A stretch of DNA of 13,870 bases from Chloroflexota bacterium. GTDB lineage: Bacteria > Chloroflexota > Limnocylindria > Limnocylindrales > CSP1-4. Of this stretch, positions 1-6,733 are shown piece by piece. Numbering within the stretch: position 1 is the stretch's first letter; every line of letters begins with the position of its first letter. The DNA lies in NCBI GenBank assembly GCA_021785115.1, contig JAJYGO010000363.1, positions 1-13,870 of the forward strand, given 5' to 3'. A program made the translations under genes and the position numbers. Under the pieces are notes generated by a model. The model saw nothing but the letters and a program-made list of their open reading frames with translations. It did no database searches and was not told the origin of the DNA.

Positions 1-198
1 TGGAACGATGTCTGGGCCCACGCCGACGTGCGTCGCAAGAACGAACTCCTCAAGCTGGCCGGCGTGACGGTCCGGATCGGGCGCCGCCCGGGCGACGAGA
101 TGGGGCCCGCCTCACTGCTGTCGATCGAGGCCGCGGATCCCATCTTCGCCCTCGCGTTGGCGTCCGCCCTGACCCAGGTGACATACCACGGTCCGACC
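1..198 (+). pseudogene. Gene fragment of unknown function, cut by an IS1595 remnant
   Basis: The first plus-strand frame is open from base 1 and has very high GC at third positions up to about base 190, as expected for a real gene. The visible part (about 64 codons) reads from WNDVWAHADV through KLAGVTVRIG and EAADPIFALA to ALTQV. Soon after this the sequence becomes the antisense of a transposase, so the native reading frame has lost its 3' part. I recognise no domain, and both the true start and the true end are missing from view. The frame stays open by chance to 675, but those later codons are transposase antisense and should not be translated. It may be a host gene truncated by the deletion that removed the rest of the insertion sequence. 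Confidence 0.4.
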
Positions 199-645
199 CC
201 CGCCGATCCACGTCTCATCCACCTCGACCGTACCCGACAGCAGGCTGCGAGCGGGATTGACCATCGCACGCCGCAGCTTGTGGAGCAGGAGCCAGGCCGT
301 CTCGTAGCGCGAGAGGCCGAGCTGCGCCTGGAGCTGGAGCGCGGAGATGCCGGGCTTGAGGGAGGCGACCAGATACGCCGCCGCGAACCACGTGGTGAGC
401 GGCTGTCGCGTGCCCTGGAGCAGCGTGCCTGCCGTCGCGGAGGTCTGGTGACGGCAGGCTCGGCAGACCCAGAGGCGGCGCGTGCTCAGCAGGTGTGCGT
501 CGCCAACCGCGCCGCACTTGGGACAGCGAAACCCGGCGGGCCAGCGCGTCTCGATCAGGTAGCGCAGGCACGTCGCGTCGTCAGGGAACCGCCGATAGAA
601 CTCGCCAAGGCTCCGCGGATAGTCGCCCGCCGTCTTCCCGCCCAC
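199..645 (-). pseudogene. IS1595-family transposase, N-terminal fragment
   Basis: Starting at GTG 645, the product has the IS1595 layout. It begins with a short lead-in (DYPRSLGEFYRRFPDD), then a zinc ribbon with C41-P-K-C44 and C61-R-A-C64, a helical region (LQLQAQLGLSRYETAWLLLHKL), and the start of the DDE nuclease core, VEVDETWIGG, with the first catalytic Asp at about residue 143. Family similarity stops at about residue 149; the full protein is normally about 300 residues, and here the remaining catalytic residues are gone. The frame continues to a stop at 112 through unrelated sequence. The enzyme would have cut and joined IS ends, but this copy cannot be active. The fragment abuts a foreign gene piece on its 3' side and the likely IS end on its 5' side. 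Confidence 0.8.
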
Positions 646-684
646 GTCGTGACACTACATCTGGTGTCGTGTTGAGACAACCGG
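199..684 (-). mobile_element. Truncated IS1595-type insertion sequence, one end only
   Basis: This covers the transposase fragment plus about 40 bases upstream of its start, where the outer end of the IS should lie. The minus strand there reads GGTTGTCTCAACACGACACC, which is of a type compatible with a terminal repeat. A small inverted repeat, GACAC (651-655) and GTGTC (664-668), sits just upstream of the start codon. I cannot define the exact terminus because the opposite IS end is deleted, so the right boundary is an estimate. Confidence 0.5.
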
Positions 685-719
685 ATAAGCACGAGAGCAG
701 TTATCGTCGGGGCTTCGGC

Positions 720-1601
720 TCAGGTCCCGCTCTCGCCTCGAACGCCTGCGAGCCTGGCTCGCGCCGAGCTCCACTCCTTGAGCTCGCGCAGGCGGTCCTC
801 GGACACTGACCCGGGCTCGGCCGAGTAGGTCACGATCCCCAGGCCGGGGTCGGCCGGGAACTCGAGGCGCTCGTACGAGAGCGTGAGGTCGCCCACGAGC
901 GGGTGGTGCATCCGCTTGGTGCCGCTCCGGTGGAAGCGCACGTCATGGCGCGCCCACTCCACGCGGAACTCCTCGCTCCGGGTCGACAGGAGCCCGATCA
1001 AGTCGGACAGCCCGCGGTCGTAGGGGTTGCGGCCCGCCTCACCGTGCAGGGCGGCGACCGCGTCGCGCATCAGCGTCTCCCAGTCCGGGTAGAAGGTGCG
1101 GGCGCGCGGGTCGAGGAACGTGAACCGGGCCGAGTTGACGGGCCGGACCGGGTCGCGGAAGTGCTCCGAGTACAGCGCCTCGAGCAGCGGGTTCGCGTAC
1201 AGGATGTCGAGGCGGCCGTTGCCCACGAAGGCCGGGACCCCGCCCATCGCGTCCACGAGGCGGCGGATGCTCGGCCGGACGGTCGCCGGCGTCGCCGCCT
1301 TGCGCGGCGGCCGCTCCCGGTTGGCGGCCCGGACCAGGTCGGCCAGGTGCGCGTGCTCGGCCTCGTCGAGCTGCAGGGCCCGGCTCACGGACTCGAGGAC
1401 GTCGTCCGACACCCCCCGTGCATTGCCGCGCTCGAGGCGCGTGTAGTACTCGACGCTGATGCCGGCGAGCAGCGCGACCTCCTCTCGCCGCAGCCCCGCG
1501 ACGCGGCGGGTCCGGCCGTAGGCCGGCAGCCCGGCGCGCTCCGGCGTGAGCCGGCCGCGGCGGGTGGTGAGGAACTCGCGGATCTCCTGGTCGGTGTCCA
1601 T
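720..1601 (-). CDS. XRE-family regulator with MmyB-like ligand-binding domain
   Basis: The product is about 293 aa starting at ATG 1601 (MDTDQEIREFLTTRRGRL). An upstream in-frame GTG at 1625 would add eight residues without family-like sequence. The N-terminal helix-turn-helix is at about residues 37-60 (LRREEVALLAGISVEYYTRL). Residues from about 105 to the end match the MmyB-like ligand-binding domain (VPAFVGNGRLDILYANPLLEAL, FLDPRARTFYPDWE, HHPLVGDLTLSYE). This family is known to have a PAS-like fold that can hold fatty-acyl or other small hydrophobic ligands. No clear Shine-Dalgarno precedes ATG 1601, so leaderless translation is possible. The gene is divergent from the dehydrogenase operon with a palindrome between them, the usual arrangement for an autoregulated local repressor or activator. 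The ligand is unknown. Confidence 0.92.
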   Translation of the reverse strand: MDTDQEIREFLTTRRGRLTPERAGLPAYGRTRRVAGLRREEVALLAGISVEYYTRLERGNARGVSDDVLESVSRALQLDEAEHAHLADLVRAANRERPPRKAATPATVRPSIRRLVDAMGGVPAFVGNGRLDILYANPLLEALYSEHFRDPVRPVNSARFTFLDPRARTFYPDWETLMRDAVAALHGEAGRNPYDRGLSDLIGLLSTRSEEFRVEWARHDVRFHRSGTKRMHHPLVGDLTLSYERLEFPADPGLGIVTYSAEPGSVSEDRLRELKEWSSARARLAGVRGESGT

Positions 1602-1637
1602 GACCCGCACACCGTACGCCCCCACGGCCCCCGGAGG

Positions 1638-1671
1638 GAGGCACTGGCAGTACCCCTAAGACCGGTGCCTT
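1638..1671. promoter_or_regulatory. Imperfect palindrome, likely operator of the divergent regulator
   Basis: GAGGCACTGG (1638-1647) and CCGGTGCCTT (1662-1671) form an inverted repeat with 8 of 10 positions matching, around a 14-base spacer (CAGTACCCCTAAGA). It lies 37 bases upstream of the regulator ATG and about 245 bases upstream of the dehydrogenase ATG. The position and symmetry fit a dimeric helix-turn-helix binding site overlapping the regulator promoter. That role is inferred from symmetry and position only. Confidence 0.5.
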
Positions 1672-1704
1672 CCTCAGGCGGGCGCCAGGGCGCACGATGC
1701 GGCC

Positions 1705-1914
1705 ATGACGAACCCCGCCCTTCCCGACGTCGGCGCCGGGCTCACACCGGAGCTGCGGGCGCTCGCCCCAGCCGGCGGGAGGCGACGTCCCGTCCGGGTC
1801 GTCGAGCACGCCGCCTTCCGCGCCGCCCGCGCCCGGGCCACCGCCGTCCACCGCCACGCGCCCGCGACCGCGGGCGCGTGCCACCCCTCCCGCCCAGCTA
1901 CCGAGGCTGCCTGA
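1705..1914 (+). CDS. Doubtful small ORF (69 aa) ahead of the dehydrogenase
   Basis: An ATG at 1705 opens a 69-codon frame ending in TGA at 1912-1914, two bases before the dehydrogenase ATG. The product (MTNPALPDVGAGLTPELRAL, then an Arg/Ala/His-rich tail) matches nothing I recognise. Third positions are GC-rich, but in this composition chance frames are too. It could be a short leader peptide, a remnant of a decayed gene, or non-coding 5' untranslated sequence of the operon. I list it because it abuts the operon precisely; I would not trust it without homologues. Confidence 0.22.
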   Translation: MTNPALPDVGAGLTPELRALAPAGGRRRPVRVVEHAAFRAARARATAVHRHAPATAGACHPSRPATEAA

Positions 1915-1916
1915 CC

Positions 1917-2957
1917 ATGCGAGCTGCCATCTTCAACGGACCTCGCGACATCACGGTCGGCGAGCGGCCCGACCCGGTCATCGAGAACCCCACCGACGCC
2001 ATCGTCCGCGTCACGCTCGGCTGCGTCTGCGGCTCGGACCTCTGGTACTACCGCGGCGTGTCGAAGCACGAGGCGGGTGCCATCGGCCACGAGCTCATCG
2101 GCGTGGTCGAGGCGGTCGGCTCGGCAGTGCGAACCGTGCGCGAGGGCGACCTCGTCATCGCGCCGTTCGCGATCAGCTGCGGGACGTGCCCGAACTGCCT
2201 CGCCGGCGTCCAGACGGCCTGCCTCAACGGCGGGTTCTTCGGCAGCGGCGGCAACGACGGCGGCCAGGGCGAGCGCGTCCGGGCGCCGCACGCCGACGGC
2301 ACGCTGGTGGCGGTCCCGGGCGGCCCGCACGACGACACGGTGCTGCGCTCCCTGCTGACGCTCTCGGACGTGATGGGCACCGGCCACCACGCGGCCGTGA
2401 GCGCCGGGGTGCGCCCCGGGATGACCGTGGCCGTCTCCGGCGACGGCGCCGTGGGGCTGTCGGCTGTGCTCGCGGCCAAGCGGCTCGGCGCCGAGCGGAT
2501 CATCGCCCTGTCGCGGAACACGGCCCGCCAGGCGGTGGCCCGGGAGTTCGGCGCGACGGACATCGTGGAGTCACGCGGGGACGAGGCTGTCGAGGCCATC
2601 AAGGCGATGACCGGCGGGATCGGCGTGGACGCCGCGCTGGAGTGCGTCGGCTCGAACGACTCGTGGCAGACCGCGCTCGCGATCGCCCGGCCGGGCTCGA
2701 TCGTCGGCGCGGTGGGGGTGCCGCAGGACATCGCGCTCAACGTGCCGTCGATGTTCTTCCGGAACGTGGGCCTGCGCGGCGGCCCGGCGCCGGTGCGCGC
2801 GTACATTCCCGAGCTCCTCGCCGACGTGCTCGACGGCTCCATCAACCCGGGCCTGGTGTTCGACTACGAGACCGACCTCGAGCACACCCCCGAGGCGTAC
2901 GCGGCCATGGACGAGCGGCGCGCCATCAAGGGCCTCGTTCGCGTGGGTGCCGTGTGA
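1917..2957 (+). CDS. Zinc-dependent alcohol dehydrogenase (MDR superfamily)
   Basis: The product is about 346 aa from ATG 1917 (MRAAIFNGPRDITVGE), preceded by a modest GAGG. It has the complete medium-chain dehydrogenase plan. The catalytic zinc site is C38-G-S-D41 and G57-H58-E59. The structural zinc lobe has C88, C91, C94 and C102. The Rossmann NAD(P)-binding stretch is VAVSGDGAVGLSAVLAAKRL, and the end is HTPEAYAAMDERRAIKGLVR. It should oxidise an alcohol or reduce an aldehyde; the substrate cannot be read from sequence. The frame is open far upstream (to 903), but that part is antisense of the regulator and is excluded. Its stop overlaps the next start by one base (TGATG), so the genes are translationally coupled. 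It is the first secure gene of the five-gene operon. Confidence 0.93.
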   Translation: MRAAIFNGPRDITVGERPDPVIENPTDAIVRVTLGCVCGSDLWYYRGVSKHEAGAIGHELIGVVEAVGSAVRTVREGDLVIAPFAISCGTCPNCLAGVQTACLNGGFFGSGGNDGGQGERVRAPHADGTLVAVPGGPHDDTVLRSLLTLSDVMGTGHHAAVSAGVRPGMTVAVSGDGAVGLSAVLAAKRLGAERIIALSRNTARQAVAREFGATDIVESRGDEAVEAIKAMTGGIGVDAALECVGSNDSWQTALAIARPGSIVGAVGVPQDIALNVPSMFFRNVGLRGGPAPVRAYIPELLADVLDGSINPGLVFDYETDLEHTPEAYAAMDERRAIKGLVRVGAV

Positions 2958-3733
2958 TGGCCCCCAACGCCGTCGCCCAAGCCAACCACGACCGGTTGTT
3001 CCCGGGTCACGTCTCGACGCTGGCCGTGACGGACCCGGAGCTGATCGAGGTCTTCGACAACTTCGCCTTCGACGAGGTGCTGACGAGCTCGCGGCTCGAG
3101 GAGACGACACGCCTCCTGGCGCAGTTGGCGGCGATGATCGCCGTCGGAGCCGTGAGCGAGTTCCGCGTGATGCTGGGCGCGGCACTCATAGTCGGTGTCA
3201 CCCCGGTGGAGGCGAAGGAGGTCGTGTACCAGGCCGTCCCGTACGTCGGCATGGCCCGGGTGTTCGACTTCATCCACGCGACCAACGAGGTGCTCGTGGC
3301 ACGGGGCGTTGCGCTGCCGCTGCCCGGCCAGGCGACCAAGACGCCCGAGACCCGCCTCGCGGCTGGTCGTGCGGTCCAGGGGCAGGTCGTCGGCAGCGAC
3401 GCCGTGGCGGCGATGTACGCGGCGGCCCCCGACGACGAGCAGCACCTCCAGCGCCTGCTCTCGGCCAACTGCTTCGGCGACCACGTGTCCCGCGGCGGCC
3501 TGGACCTGGCGACCCGCGAGCTGCTCACGTTCAGCATGCTCGCCGCCCTCGGCGGCTGCGAGCCGCAGCTCCGGGGCCACGTGGTGGCCAACCTCCGGGT
3601 CGGCAACGACCGCGCGCGGCTCCTCGACACGCTCACCCAGCTCATCCCGTTCATCGGCTACCCGCGCACGCTCAACGCGCTCCGGGTGCTCGACGAGGCC
3701 GCGCCCATCGCGGCCATGGAGGATCCCGCATGA
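2957..3733 (+). CDS. Carboxymuconolactone decarboxylase-like protein, two CMD domains
   Basis: The product is about 258 aa from ATG 2957 (MAPNAVAQANHDRLFPGHVS). Two CMD/AhpD-like helical repeats are visible. The first is at about residues 30-130 (FDNFAFDEVLTSSRLEETTR ... AVSEFRVMLGAALIVGVTP). The second is at about 160-250 (LDLATRELLTFSMLAALGGC ... GHVVANLRVGN). The second repeat carries the family Cys/His pair, C201 and H208; the first has no Cys at the equivalent place. Double-CMD proteins of this length are often annotated as 4-carboxymuconolactone decarboxylase, but the fold also serves peroxidase-like and gamma-lactone chemistry, so the reaction is not certain. One-base overlap with the dehydrogenase and four-base overlap (ATGA) with the next gene show tight coupling. 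Confidence 0.88.
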   Translation: MAPNAVAQANHDRLFPGHVSTLAVTDPELIEVFDNFAFDEVLTSSRLEETTRLLAQLAAMIAVGAVSEFRVMLGAALIVGVTPVEAKEVVYQAVPYVGMARVFDFIHATNEVLVARGVALPLPGQATKTPETRLAAGRAVQGQVVGSDAVAAMYAAAPDDEQHLQRLLSANCFGDHVSRGGLDLATRELLTFSMLAALGGCEPQLRGHVVANLRVGNDRARLLDTLTQLIPFIGYPRTLNALRVLDEAAPIAAMEDPA

Positions 3734-4572
3734 CATCGCGCACGTGGCTCATCACCGGCGTCAGCTCGGGCTTCGGCCGGGAACTTGCGACGCAGCTCCT
3801 AGAGCGCGGCGACCGGGTCGTTGGCACGGTCCGGCGGCCTGACGCCGTCGCCGACCTCGCCGCTCGCCACCCCGACACCTTCCGCGTCGAGACCCTCGAC
3901 GTGACCGACACGGCCGCCGTCCGGGACGTCGTGGACCGCTCGTTCGCCGAGTTCGGCCGCATCGACGTCTACATCAGCAACGCGGGGTACGGGCTGTTCG
4001 GCGCCGCCGAGGAGCTGACCGACGAGCAGGTGGACCGGATCCTCGGCACGAACCTCCGCGGCTCGATCGCCCTCATCCGCGCCTCGCTCCCGCACCTCCG
4101 GGCGCAGGGCGGCGGGCGGATCGTCCAGATCTCCACGTACGGCGGGCAGGTCGCCTTCGCCGGGAACTCGCTCTACCACGCGTCCAAGTGGGGCATCGAG
4201 GGCTTCTGCGAGTCGGTGGCCCAGGAGGTCGCGCCGTTCGGCATCGGCGTGACGATCGTCGAGCCCGGCGGCGCCCGGACCGAGTTCCGCTACGGGTCGG
4301 CGCAGGTGGCCGCGCCGCTTCCGGCGTACGAGGGCAACCCGGCCCACGCCTTCATGGCGATACTGGACCCGGAGAACGGCCTCGCTCCGGGTGACCCGGC
4401 GCGGATGGCCGCGCGGATCATCGAGAGCGTGGACCTGGAGCCCGCGCCCCTCCGGCTCGTGCTCGGGTCGCTTGCGCTCCAGAGCACCATCGACACGCTC
4501 ACGCGCCGCATCCAGGGCTTCGAGGCCCAGCGCGAGCTCGCCGCGTCGACCGACTTCCCGGCCGGCGAGTAG
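3730..4572 (+). CDS. Short-chain dehydrogenase/reductase (SDR)
   Basis: The product is about 280 aa from ATG 3730 (MTSRTWLITGVSSGFGRELA). It is a classical SDR. The nucleotide-binding T9-G-V-S-S-G-F-G16 is present, as are D57-V58 after the third strand, N84-A-G, the structural N108, a Ser/Thr at 135-136, and the catalytic Y149-H-A-S-K153. The R35-R36 after the second strand favours NADP(H). The substrate tail (about 185-280) is of the extended type often seen in oxidoreductases annotated with DltE or retinol-dehydrogenase-like names. It overlaps the upstream stop by four bases and is followed ten bases later by a cupin gene. With the upstream dehydrogenase it suggests two successive redox steps on one carbonyl substrate, which is inference. 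Confidence 0.93.
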   Translation: MTSRTWLITGVSSGFGRELATQLLERGDRVVGTVRRPDAVADLAARHPDTFRVETLDVTDTAAVRDVVDRSFAEFGRIDVYISNAGYGLFGAAEELTDEQVDRILGTNLRGSIALIRASLPHLRAQGGGRIVQISTYGGQVAFAGNSLYHASKWGIEGFCESVAQEVAPFGIGVTIVEPGGARTEFRYGSAQVAAPLPAYEGNPAHAFMAILDPENGLAPGDPARMAARIIESVDLEPAPLRLVLGSLALQSTIDTLTRRIQGFEAQRELAASTDFPAGE

Positions 4573-4582
4573 GAGGCACGAG

Positions 4583-4999
4583 ATGCAGTTCCTGCCGAAG
4601 CATCCGACCGGCAAGGCCCCTGCGGAGACCTTCACCGGCGACGCCTACATCGACCTCATCGTCCGCGGCGAGGAGCCCTCGCGGACCCGAGTCGCGCTCG
4701 TCCACTTCGCCCCCGGCGCCCGCAACGCCTGGCACGCGCACGCCGCCGGCCAGACGGTCCACGTGACCGAGGGGGTCGGGCGGATCCAGGCCCGGGGCGG
4801 GGAGATCCTCGAGATGCGCGCCGGAGACACGGTCGTCACGCCGGCGGGCGAGTGGCACTGGCACGGCGCGGCGCCCGACCGGTTCATGACGCACCTCGCC
4901 GTCTGGGAGGCGCCCGCGGGCGGCGGCCAGGAGACCGAGTGGGGCGAGCAGGTCGTCGAGGTCGAGTACCTCGCCGCGCCGGCGGAGCCGGCCCGGTGA
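4583..4999 (+). CDS. Small single-domain cupin protein
   Basis: The product is about 138 aa from ATG 4583 (MQFLPKHPTGKAPAETFTGD). The strong ribosome site AGGAGG (4571-4576) overlaps the SDR stop and sits six bases before the start. The cupin barrel has motif 1 as WH51-A-H53-A-A-G-Q57 followed by VHVTEGVGRI, and motif 2 near AGDTVVTPAGEWHWHG with H92/H94. Gln57 stands where many cupins have Glu, as is common in this small-cupin subfamily. The likely metal ligands are H51, H53 and a motif-2 His. Such proteins can be oxygenases, isomerases or quinone/aldehyde-handling enzymes; I cannot choose. Its stop TGA overlaps the GTG of the next gene. Confidence 0.88.
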   Translation: MQFLPKHPTGKAPAETFTGDAYIDLIVRGEEPSRTRVALVHFAPGARNAWHAHAAGQTVHVTEGVGRIQARGGEILEMRAGDTVVTPAGEWHWHGAAPDRFMTHLAVWEAPAGGGQETEWGEQVVEVEYLAAPAEPAR

Positions 5000-5388
5000 C
5001 CGCCTGGACCGCCGACGAGCGTGCGAGGATCGGCCGGTCCGACGAGCTCCAGGTCAGCTCGCGGCGTCCCGACGGGAGCCTCCGGCCCTACGCCACGATC
5101 TGGTTCGTGTGGCTCGGCGACGACCTGTACGTCCGCTCGGCATACGGCCCCGACAACGGGTGGTTCCGGCGGGCGAGGGCTTCGGGCGCCGGCCGGGTCC
5201 GCGCGGGCGGCGTCGAGCGCGACGTGGCGTTCGAGGAGGCGACACCCTCGGTCGCCGCGGGCCTGAGCGCGGCCTACCACGCCAAGTACGGCCGATACGG
5301 GGCGCGGATGGTCGGGACCGTGGTGTCCGCGGAGGCCGCGCGGGCGACGCTCCGTCTCGTGCCGCGGCAGGCCGACCCCGCCCGGTGA
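4996..5388 (+). CDS. DUF2255 family protein
   Basis: The product is about 130 aa from GTG 4996 (VTAWTADERARIGRSDELQV), overlapping the cupin stop by four bases. It shows the DUF2255 pattern: an opening RIG..DELQVSSRRPDG, then ATIWFVWLGDDLYVRSAYG, WFRRARASGAGRVRAGGVER, and a terminal ATLRLVPR. The fold resembles small split-barrel, flavin-reductase-like or deazaflavin-nitroreductase-like proteins, but no biochemical role is established for it to my knowledge. It is the last gene of the operon. Regulator, SDR, cupin and DUF2255 genes recur together in high-GC bacteria, which supports a shared pathway; that recurrence is general knowledge, not tested here. Confidence 0.85.
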   Translation: MTAWTADERARIGRSDELQVSSRRPDGSLRPYATIWFVWLGDDLYVRSAYGPDNGWFRRARASGAGRVRAGGVERDVAFEEATPSVAAGLSAAYHAKYGRYGARMVGTVVSAEAARATLRLVPRQADPAR

Positions 5389-5448
5389 CTGGCGGCCCAC
5401 GCGACGATAAGTGTGAAAATCGTGATGGGGGCGGGGGAGGGGCGGATC

Positions 5449-5461
5449 GGACGGGCCGTCC
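5449..5461 (+). terminator. Small GC hairpin after the DUF2255 gene
   Basis: GGACG (5449-5453), loop GGC, CGTCC (5457-5461) forms a perfect five-pair stem 61 bases after the last stop of the dehydrogenase operon. There is no T tract. It follows an unusual G-rich run (5427-5442) and an AT-rich patch with ACGAT/ATCGT at 5404-5423. It could be a weak terminator between the metabolic operon and the TIR operon. Confidence 0.22.
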
Positions 5462-5545
5462 TGCCACGGTCGCTGCGTCCGCCCAGGACGCCCCAGAACG
5501 GCCGCTCGGTCCCGACCCGGCCCCCGGTCCGCCGGCCGTCCACGG

Positions 5546-5581
5546 GCTGCTGCTGGGGCAGGGCCCGGATCGCGCAGCAGC
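5546..5581 (+). promoter_or_regulatory. Perfect inverted repeat in the leader of the TIR operon
   Basis: GCTGCTGC (5546-5553) and GCAGCAGC (5574-5581) are an exact 8-bp inverted repeat with a 20-base spacer, ending 28 bases before the chosen GTG of the first TIR gene. It may be an operator or a leader hairpin controlling the operon. Nothing besides symmetry and position supports that. Confidence 0.3.
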
Positions 5582-5609
5582 AAGGCATCCGGCGTGGCAG
5601 GCTTATGCG

Positions 5610-6725
5610 GTGGGTGCCGACCTTCCGCGACCGGTCCTGAGCGTCTTCATCGCGTGGCATCCGGGCGCCGCCCATGCCGCCGATCTCGCGTTGACGATGT
5701 TCAAGGAGCTGTGCGCAGACCCTGAGTATCCAGCTCGTCGCGGCCTCGGGATGCCGGTGAGGTTCCGCACGGTACCTCGTGCTGGTGAGGTCCCGGCTGC
5801 GGTTCCGTTCGGGCGATCTCGACGCACTGTGGTGTTCGTGCTCGCGGACGATCTGCTCGTCGCGTCGACTCGATGGCGCGACTACTGCGCGCGGCTTGTC
5901 GCTGAGGCGGGCGAGCTCGACAAGGTCGTGCCCGTGGCCCTTGCCGACTGCTCGAACCTTCCTCCCGCCCTGGCTGACCTCGAGGCGATCCGCCTCGACA
6001 AGGCGCCGATGGAGCTCCACGAAGACGTGCTGATGCGCGACGCCCTGCACGATCTGTGCAGGTGCCTTGACCCAGAGGAGGCGAAGGTCAAGGTGTTCCT
6101 CAGCCACGCGAAGCAGGACGGCCTGGAGATCGCACACACCGTGCGGACCCACCTCCACGACGAGGATCGTCTCGACGATTTCTTCGACGCTGCGGACGTG
6201 CCGGACGGCGTGAGATTCGGCGACTTCATCGTGGCCTCGGCGGGCTCGACCCATGCCCTGCTCGCGATCCAGACGGATACCTACGGATCGCGCGAGTGGT
6301 GCCGCGTCGAGGTGCTCGAGGCCAAGAAGCGTCGCATTCCGATCGTGGTGCTCGCGGCCGTTGAGCGCGGCGAGACGAGGTCCTTCCCCTACATCGGCAA
6401 CGTGCCGGTGATCCGCTGGCACGGGCCCGAGACCGCCGCCGCCGTGGCGGGCGGCGTGCTCCGCGAGGTGCTCCGAACGCGGTACTTCCCTCGTCGGATG
6501 GAGTCCCTCTGCCGGCTCCACGGGCTCGACCCGGATCGACAGGTCCTTGCATACCCACCCGAGCTCCTGACCGCGCTCGCGTTCCGGAGCGCCGATGCGG
6601 CGGCTGATACCGGCAACCTGGTGCTCTATCCCGACCCGCCACTGGGCACAGAGGAACTGGCGGTGCTCGCTGAGCTGGATCCGAACCTGAGGCCGGTTAC
6701 GCCGACCGCCCTCCTGACGGGCTGA
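5610..6725 (+). CDS. Tandem TIR-like domain protein, first gene of the TIR-SLOG-TIR operon
   Basis: The product is about 371 aa from GTG 5610 (preceded by GGCAGG). Further upstream the frame is Gly/Pro/Arg-rich with no domain, so I exclude it. Residues about 9-112 form a first TIR-like fold (VLSVFIAWHP, TVVFVLADDLLVASTRW, VVPVALAD). The place of the NADase Glu there reads WRDYC, without Glu. Residues about 160-271 form a second TIR (VKVFLSHAKQDGLEIAHTVR, DDFFDAADVPDGVRFGDFI, YGSREWCRVEVLEAKK) with E234 at the usual WCxxE position. A C-terminal block (about 285-371; VLAYPPELL, VLYPDPPLGTEELAVL, PVTPTALL) is unidentified. TIR enzymes cleave or cyclise NAD. I infer an effector or signal-producing role in a defence operon, with a degenerate sensor or scaffold TIR in front. 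It is cytosolic: no signal peptide or membrane span is seen. Confidence 0.85.
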   Translation: MGADLPRPVLSVFIAWHPGAAHAADLALTMFKELCADPEYPARRGLGMPVRFRTVPRAGEVPAAVPFGRSRRTVVFVLADDLLVASTRWRDYCARLVAEAGELDKVVPVALADCSNLPPALADLEAIRLDKAPMELHEDVLMRDALHDLCRCLDPEEAKVKVFLSHAKQDGLEIAHTVRTHLHDEDRLDDFFDAADVPDGVRFGDFIVASAGSTHALLAIQTDTYGSREWCRVEVLEAKKRRIPIVVLAAVERGETRSFPYIGNVPVIRWHGPETAAAVAGGVLREVLRTRYFPRRMESLCRLHGLDPDRQVLAYPPELLTALAFRSADAAADTGNLVLYPDPPLGTEELAVLAELDPNLRPVTPTALLTG

Positions 6726-6733
6726 GGCGCCTG

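Noticed and set aside
903..1916. Long N-terminal extension of the alcohol dehydrogenase frame
   Set aside because: It is antisense of the regulator and the intergenic region. The family start is ATG 1917, which has a ribosome site.
5109..5609. Extension of the double-TIR protein upstream of GTG 5610
   Set aside because: It overlaps the DUF2255 gene in another frame, and the part after it is a Gly/Pro/Arg-rich low-complexity run without domain character.
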